From contig NC_134398.1 of assembly GCF_050003625.1 (NCBI RefSeq), positions 70,626,891-70,690,890 on the forward strand: a stretch of DNA of 64,000 nucleotides. Reading direction: 5' to 3'. Shown in pieces: positions 56,850 through 64,000 of this stretch. The stretch is from Haematobia irritans (Eukaryota > Arthropoda > Insecta > Diptera > Muscidae). The position numbers were made by a program, and so were the translations under genes. The notes below the pieces were generated by a model. The model did not search any database. It was not told the DNA's origin and saw only the letters and a program-made list of their open reading frames with translations. Positions within the stretch are counted from its first letter, which is position 1; each line of letters begins with the position of its first letter.

Positions 56850-58527
56850 TTTTTATACCCTTCACCACTACTGTGGTACAGGGTATAATAAGTAATAATT
56901 GTCATAGACCCATCTTTTAGTATACCAATCGGCTTAGAATTAAATTCTGAGTCGATTTAGCGATGTCCGTCTGTCTGTCTGTCCGTCCGTCTCTCTGTAT
57001 ATGTAATTTTGTGCACAAAGTACAAGTCGCAGTTTAAGTCCAATCGTCGTCAAAATCATCGTCTGATTTGGACTTATATGGCCCCAAAAGCGAGAGTTTT
57101 GCCCTGATTTACTTAAAATTTTGCACACCGAGTACGTTGGATAGTATCGTTAATTGTGCCAAATTCAGTTGAAATCGGTTCAGATTTAGATATAGCTCCC
57201 CTATATATCTTTCGTCCGATTTTGACTTATATGGCTTCAAAAGCCAGAGTTTTTCCCTGATTTGATTAAAATTTTGTACAAGGAGTACGTTTAATAGTAT
57301 CGTTAATTGTGCCAAATTTAGTTGAAATCGGTTCAGATTTAGATATAGCTCCCATATATATCTTTCGCCCGACATGGACTTTTATGGCCTCAAATACCAG
57401 AGTTTTGCCTTAATTTGCTTGAAATTTTGCACAAGGAGTACGTTTAATAGTATTGTTAAGTGTGCTAAATTTAGTTAAAATCGGTTACGATTCAAATATA
57501 GCTCCCATATATATTTTTCGTCCGATTTGGATTTATAAGGCCTCAAAAGCCAGAGTTCTGCCCTGATTTGCTTGAAATTTTGCACAAGGAGTACGTTTTA
57601 TAGTATCGTTAATTGTGCCAAATTTTGATATAACTCCAATATATGTCATTCGCCCGATATGGACTTATATGGCTTCAGAGTTTTACCCTAATTTGCTTGA
57701 AATGTTGCACTGTGGTCAAGTGTGGTATATTGTATTGAAATCGGTTCAGATTTAGATATGGCTCCCATATATATCATTCGCCCGATTTGGACTAATGTGA
57801 CCAAGGAAGCAAAAGTTTTATTCTGATTTACGTGAAATTTTGCAGAGTGAGTAGAACTGAACTTAAAACTTGGCACAGGGAGTAGAATTAAGGTTCTGGA
57901 TATGCGTGCTAATTTTGGTTGAAATCGGTTCAGATTTTGATATAGCTCCCATATATATCTTTCGCCCGATTTTCCGTCATATGACCACAGAGGTCAAAAT
58001 TGTAATCCGATTTACGTGAAATTTTGTACAGGAAGTATAATTAACATAGTAACTATGCATGTGAAATTTGATTGAAATCGGTTCACATTTCGATATAGCT
58101 TCCATATATATGTTTTTCCGATTTAGGTAAAACTGGCCGAAATATCCATATTTTCCTTATCAAATCGTCGAAAACTTATCAAAATGACTCAAATTTTCCT
58201 ACTACTCTAATACACATCTATCGATCAATAAATCATAAATGCAGTTTTGCGAAGTTGCCTCAAAATTGGTTCAGATTTAAATATTTCCCATATTTTTTTA
58301 GTAACATTGTGCTTCATCCCAGGGCATTAGCCGATTTAAATTTTAATTCTAGAGATTTTGTAAAAGTACAAGAAATTGTCTCCAAATCGGTTAAGATATA
58401 AATATTTGTATATGGGAATATAAACCTTCATGAAAAAGTTAAGATGGTAGCACAAATTGTGTTGTACAAAGTGGTGAAGGGTATAATGTAGTCGGCCCCG
58501 CCCGACTTTAGACTTTACTTACTTGTT
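56850..58527 (+). repeat. Family B-like repeat (forward), full length
   Basis: The 5' end is TTTTATACCCTTCACCACTA with CTGTGGTACAGGG, then GTCTGTCTGTCTGTCCGTCC. Units with TATAGCTCCC recur at 57193, 57346 and 57499, exactly 153 bp apart. The 3' end is GGCCCCGCCCGACTTTAGAC then TTTACTTACTTGTT. A diverged sub-family of B. Confidence 0.87.
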
Positions 58528-58737
58528 TTTACTTTTAATCATGTTGAAGTCATTTAAGAAGCGTTTAGCCAAAATTTCGGGTCGCCACGGCCATTCGTTT
58601 AGGCGGTAGAGAATGTTGCCTGTGGGCAACTTTGGGCAATTGTGACTACAAAATAGTTTGTTTTGTAATGATAGACGTATTACGTTTTATTGATTTTTTT
58701 AAAGTTTTTTTGTTATTTTACAGAATATATATATACT
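58528..58737. other. Short unassigned stretch
   Basis: No gene; TATATATATAC at the right is next to the TGAGTCA-rich element. Confidence 0.4.
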
Positions 58738-59378
58738 TAGATGCGCGCGTGAGTGGAATTTCAATCACGCTCAAACACAATCACGAAGAAATATTTGTAC
58801 TCACGCACGCCATGTGGGTAGGAATTCACGGCCACGAAATGAATTCACGAAATGAAAAGTCGCACGCTCACACATGAACAACGTTTATGTCTCACGCTTT
58901 CGCACGATTCACGACAATTTTCGTAATTTACGATAAATCTCGTGAGTCACGAATATTTTCGGAACGCGACAATTTTCGTGGCTTAATAAAATTCTGGTAA
59001 TTAACGAAATTTCTCGTGACTCACGCTATTGAAATTTTAAGCGTGATTAAATAAGTAAAGGTGATTAAAATCGGTGATCATGAATTTAATCGTGAACGCA
59101 AATTTGTTCGTGAGTGTGACTTTTTGTGTCTCTGTTTTACCGTGAGTGTGAATTTTATCGTGAACATGAGTTTTATCTTGAGCATGAGTTGGATCGTGAA
59201 AGTAAATTTTTATCGGGAGCATGATTTCGGAGAAATTTTACTCACTCACAATCACGAACACAATTTGATTTTTACTCACGCGCCACAAATTTTTCTTTAG
59301 TCCCGTTCACGCACATTCACGAGATTTCGTTTAAATTTCATTCACGGCTTCGAGTGAATCACGCGTGACTCACGAAAA
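58738..59378. mobile_element. hAT-like element with TGAGTCA-type arrays, worn copy 3
   Basis: The left end TAGATGCGCGCGTGAGTGG resembles copies 1 and 2. The interior has CACGAAATG, CTCACGC, TCGTGAGTCACGAATATTTT and GAATCACGCGTGACTCACG. The right TIR is absent, so the copy is truncated and no target duplication can be read. Confidence 0.6.
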
Positions 59379-62324
59379 TGTTTTGTTTTTATTTTTAACC
59401 CATGTCAATTTAACTGGCGGTAGTATTATAAAGCGCCAATATTCGTGCTAATCCACTAGTATGTTGCCAAGAAGTGGCTTCCTCCCTTTTTACGATTCCT
59501 TCCAAATTCCCCACAGCACTGCAGATATGTTTTCCACATCATCGCTGCATTTCTCGTCACTGGGACATCCCTCTCGAAGTTCAAAATTTTTTCAAAATCA
59601 TTGTTTTTCAAACCTTTTTTCTCCAGATCTTATGTCAAAAAAAAAAAAGTAATTTTACTACCACAATTGCCCAAAGTTGTCCACAGGCAACTTTCCAATT
59701 TTAAAAATTTCTCATCTATTTTTTTTTTTGTAATTCTAATGGCGTTTTCTTTTCTTGCATTTTGCCCGGAAAATTTACTTTTTAGGTTCTTTTCTAAAAA
59801 AAGCAGGCAAAAGTGCGAAAAGACTTCGCATTCTGTTGTGAAAATAGCGCCACGCATAGAGGCAAATTACGGGCATTTTCAGCACTGCCTACAAACGAGA
59901 GTGCTGCGATTGCCCTGTTTCCTTCTTTGAATTCTTTTCTGCCCGCTGAAATGATACCATTTTTTAGGTTGCTGGTAACATTTTAAAAATGCGCATTCTG
60001 TACAGACAAAATGAAGGCAAAGCCCTTTTTTCAGAAAAGAAAACACCATAAGATTTGACTTCCAGAAATATATTATTTGGCATGTACTACAACAGATTTA
60101 ATAAAAACTTTCAACATTTTAGTTGTAATTTTTGAAAAAAGTCACATGAATAAAAAGCTCTTTTTAAATTCGAAAATATTTTTTTCTTGAGGCACGTGCG
60201 TATTAATGAAAAAATTTTTGCTAATTGACAACCAAATTAGCTGATTTTTCATTCATCTTGAAGAAAACACTTGTAGCTTTCGATACCGTTACAGTTTTAT
60301 GAACAAAAACAGTCAACTTTAGGATCGAAAGGGTTAACTAATGTTTTAATATAACACATGTTTTTGTTTTCATGGTATGGCATCTCTACGTCAATAGCTC
60401 CGTTTTTAAACAAAAACAAAAATTGCTTTGTAATGAAACGAATATGGCAAATATGAAAATAATGAAAAATGTGTCTGCGGTGAAACAACACCAAACCCAT
60501 TGGGTGGGGGTAAACAAACAAACAATACACCAAACAATATGAATTGAGAGCAAGTGATACAAGGGCCAAAGGATTCAGGAAACAAAACGATGAGTCCTTC
60601 GGCAAGACCCTCGTGTGAGTACAGAATCACTATGTGCAAGATGCTTATTGGTGTAGAGTTTGCAAGTGCCACACCATTGGCAGAGATAGTGTAATGCCTT
60701 GCTGCAGCTCATTTGCATTCGAAGAGGGAGGTTAATATTCTGACAAACACCCCTTGTTATAGATAAAGCAAGGAGAAAAGACCGTAGGCAGATTCATCAG
60801 ACACACACACACACTTACAATCATCCTCATACTCACCTGCATTATTCCATTGTTGTTTGCTTATCTCTGATGCACGTAAACAATGTAAGGGGTAACTGTG
60901 ACAAGAGCACACACACACACACGCGTGTAAGCATTGGGTGACAGAAATGGGATCACAATTGGAATTGTTACAGAGATTTTTAGTACTGATACTTACTTGT
61001 TGGCAAATGCATGTCATCCATATGTCCATCCTGCCATCCATTCACTCACGGATATTTATTTTATCGACCAGGATTAATCTTAAGTAGTTGCCCTCAAGCA
61101 TGCAGAGTGAGTGCATTGATGACATCTGTGTTTAGATAAGGACACAATGTTATGTTTCTTTTACGAATTGCCGCGAAAACAATTTGAACTAAACAAAAAT
61201 GTGGACATTTTTATCATGTCTCTAAGGATATGGGGATGTAATGACACATATTCAAATATCCTCATTTTGTTGGATAATAAAACAAGTTGTTAGCTCATCA
61301 GAATTCGGAAGGGTAATTAAAAATAAGGAAAGGTTGCGGCTTTGTTTGTATTGGACAAATTTCAAATTAGGACGATCTCATTTACATATGAACCCAATCA
61401 GAATTGTAACAATACATTAAGTTGACAAGAGTTTAGTATCTTTAACATAATAGAAACTTCATTTTTAATTTCGCCTATCGTTGAGGGTGTGTTGGTTGGT
61501 ATCTGAATCGTGGCCAACCTTTCGTTTTACGAAGGCTATACATGTCAGATCCTTTCATTATTTAGAAAATTCAATAAAAAAAAAAAAAAAAAAAATTGGA
61601 GAGTTTTAAAAACTTTAACTTTTATTGAAGGTAAATAAAACTCAGACGATTTCTTAAAAAAGTAATTCAATGATTTTGGTATGGGTAGCACGACCAGTGT
61701 TGTCACATTAAGGGATTTCCCCAAACTGAAAATTTGTTCCGTGGTTGACGAAATTCTTTTGAGTACCAGTTCAATTTTTCCACCAAAGCACTAAATTAAA
61801 TATGCAACAAAATATATTAAGACGATTACATTTTTATCAAGTCTTGTAAAATTATGGATGGAAAAGATTCAAGGCATTGATTGCGCAACATTTTATATTT
61901 CTAAATTAGTTGATTCAAAAAAGTAACCGTGAAAACATTCTAGTTTTCAGCTTGAAAACTGAACATAGTACTAACCTTTTCCCATTTTTGAAATCAGAAA
62001 TTAAAAAATGAATTTAAATTAAATTTGAAAGAAATAAAAATTGTTCAATTTGGGAAGAATAATTATCGTATGTAATTTCAATGTAAGTCCCAAAATGAAG
62101 CATATCCAACTACCAGATCTACGCTAAAGGCTATGGAAATTCGAATTAGCGATGAAACATGTGTAGTCAGGATTGTGTAGATGGTTATCTAGCATTTTTT
62201 ATTCGATAACTAAATAGTATTAATTCTCTTAATCTTCTTGTTGAATAAGCTCGAATGAATTGTGTAATAATAACTAGGAACAATAAAAAAATTTAGAAAT
62301 TCAGTAAAAAATAGTATACATTTT
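59379..62324. other. Single-copy-looking non-coding DNA with simple repeats
   Basis: 59440-59940 has text with frames on both strands but no domain. (CA)n tracts lie at 60800-60815 and 60910-60923, and poly-A at 61577-61596. 60280-61560 is less AT-biased and free of the dispersed families seen elsewhere. No exon with good splice sites and codon pattern stood out. Confidence 0.4.
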
Positions 62325-62379
62325 TTCTGAAACAACACTTGTAATGAAAATGTATTTCATTACAAGTGTTGTTTCAGAA
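62325..62379. repeat. Perfect 25-bp hairpin, 5-nt loop
   Basis: TTCTGAAACAACACTTGTAA plus TGAAA at 62325-62349 pairs perfectly with 62355-62379 around loop ATGTA. T-rich and A-rich flanks extend the pairing by a few bases. Confidence 0.97.
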
Positions 62380-62600
62380 GAAAAAAACATCCATCTGGCA
62401 GATTTGTTGAAGTCTTTGTCCAGAATTCGATAATATTAGATTGCAAATTCCTAGATTTTGTGCGACCTTGATAGTTTATTTTGAATTTTTTAGATTAATT
62501 CTAAATCGGGTTTTTAAGGTCACTGTATATGTAAATAAAAATACTTTATTTCCTTTGTGTCCTATTGCTTTTGTGTCCTTATAGAATGAAATTTATATAA

Positions 62601-63945
62601 CCAGCAACAAAAAAAATTGGAAGTGTTTCCAAAGGCACAACTTTAAAAGTATTTCCAAAAATGTCCTCCCAAATATGTTCTTTATTTTAACTACACACAC
62701 CCTAAAAAAAATCGCTTCTCTAACATGTGTTCCAAACCATATTTTGCAGGAGGCACATATAATATTGGCTACTGCAGAAACATTAATATGTTTGTTTTAT
62801 GTGAGCATATTATATGTTTGGAAGCATTTTGAGTCCAAAAATAGTATATGCTTGGAAGAATTCCCCAAAGAAGATTGTGCTCATTCCCTCACATAATTTT
62901 CACTTCCACGAAATTTTTGAATTCTTCGCATCTTTTTCTGTAATACAAATATGCTGTTTTTTTCAAATGTCTATTCTCTTGGTTCCGAATGTCTATTCTC
63001 TTTATTCTGAATACTCATTCTAATATTCAAATTAAATAGTGATTAGACTTAAAAGCATATAAAATTTTTGGCCTTATCATGAAACAGTTTTCCGAAACAA
63101 CATACAAGCGGTTTCACAGAAATTGCTCTCATTTCATTCTCTCGCTGTGTTATTCAACCCTCCCGGTTTCCATCTCTATTTATTTCTCTATACTGACTCT
63201 CTCTGTCGCTCTCTGAATAACGTATCACAACATATATATGTTTACTCAACATTTGTAAATTTATATATGTTTACATTCACACATATTATTTTTATGAAAC
63301 ATTCATGCCCCAAACATAATATATTCTAACATATTAACATATGTGTCCCAAACATTTTGTGTTAGTTTAGGAACATTACATGTTTGCACTTAAATATATT
63401 GTGTTTAAAAATTGTGCCCGAAACACATTTTGTTTATATCGGAACATACGAAAGACATATTTTTCTAACAGTGCAGGAAGTTCTTTTAATTCAATTTTTT
63501 ATAACTCGCTTTTTTCATATTTTTAATGGGTAATTTTAACTTTTTTGTTTCCAATAAGTTAAAAACAGAATAAAAATAAATAAAATCGAAAAGATTATTC
63601 AAATTTTGTCGAAAAAAATGGTAAATCCATTCTAGAAAAATTGCGAATTTTAAGTTTGAGGTCAAACGTTTCAGACAAGTGTTAAAATGCATTGAAAATC
63701 ATAAAAAATATAAAAATTATTTATTTGGCAAAATATAACACAATTTTTTAATTCACATCTAAAACACCGAATTCGGATCACACCTTAAGAAGTGATGCAT
63801 ATTCCGTGCAACGGCTGTTGAAAAGGTGGACATCCATCCTGTGACAAGTCCATGTTAAATTCATCGCTTCTGCGTCAATTTTGCACCACTTCCGGATCCA
63901 AAAAGAACATTTTCACTACTTTTTTTGCGACGCGTTTTTGCTGGG
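62601..63945. mobile_element. Family E short element, split by a family D element
   Basis: The left part 62601-62696 (CCAGCAACAAAAAAAATTGG ... TTCTTTATTTTAACTACA) and the right part 63475-63945 (CAGGAAGTTCTTTTAATTCA ... TTTTTGCTGGG) join to give the sequence of 37542-38113. No gene. Confidence 0.8.
62697..63474. mobile_element. Family D element nested in family E
   Basis: Starts at about CACACCCTAAAAAAAATCGC and ends near TATTTTTCTAACAGTG, weak inverted ends. The interior repeats TATATGTTTG/CAAACATAT words, CACTTCCACGAAATTTTTGA and CTCTCTCTGTCGCTCTC. The boundaries are set by the interrupted family E host. About 780 bp. Confidence 0.6.
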
Positions 63946-64000
63946 TAGTTATATATTGAGGATTTTTCATGGTGAAAATATTTCTTGTCTTAAGAATAAC

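Overview
This window is AT-rich eukaryotic DNA with no bacterial features. It looks like an intergenic or intronic stretch of a repeat-rich fly genome, probably a muscid or other calyptrate fly. The evidence is two decayed mariners of the Himar1 type (first described from the horn fly Haematobia irritans), a rosa-type DD41D element, a DD37E element, a tRNA-derived SINE with a (TTAGG)-like tail, and dispersed repeats carrying (GTCC/GTCT)n tracts. I could not identify any host gene with confidence. The best host-gene candidate is one 146-bp exon-like segment at 42970-43115.

Layout. 0-9.6 kb: AT-rich repeats, a dispersed 'family B' repeat hosting a Himar1-type mariner (2746-4034), and an unusual 0.66-kb insertion with direct terminal repeats and a 12-bp target duplication (6082-6767). 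9.7-16.3 kb: a non-LTR retrotransposon remnant invaded by a decayed DD37E element, a broken hAT transposase between long inverted repeats, and a 2.6-kb TIR element hosting an apparently intact DD41D transposon (361-aa transposase). 16.4-19.7 kb: a short hAT-like element full of TGAGTCA motifs, then single-copy-looking sequence. 19.7-26.0 kb: a full 'family A' repeat, then a nest in which a mariner remnant is split by a MULE carrying a spliced FLYWCH-MULE-RING gene, which is itself interrupted by a SINE. 26-31.8 kb: mostly non-coding, with a 1.4-kb TIR element built from CGTTAATA-like repeats. 31.8-40.5 kb: family A elements hosting a family C element and a SINE, and a hAT element with a perfect 8-bp target duplication. 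40.5-45.5 kb: a MITE inside a mariner inside a MITE of the same family, then the exon candidate. 45.5-58.5 kb: an inverted repeat pair, a split non-LTR element, and several family B elements, one hosting an intact DD37E transposon (331-aa transposase). 58.7-64 kb: a third TGAGTCA-rich copy, single-copy-looking DNA, a perfect 25-bp hairpin, and a nested short TIR element.

Nothing here works as a pathway; the biology is that of competing mobile DNA. The most notable unexplained structure is that three dispersed repeat families (A, B, C) with different sequences share one design. Each has a hairpin-like 5' end, a GTCC/GTCT tract, tandem units of 153 bp, and a GC hairpin about 20 nt before a common ...ACTTGTT 3' end. 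This suggests a single superfamily, possibly Helitron-like. Two transposase genes (DD41D and DD37E) are uninterrupted and could be recent or active.
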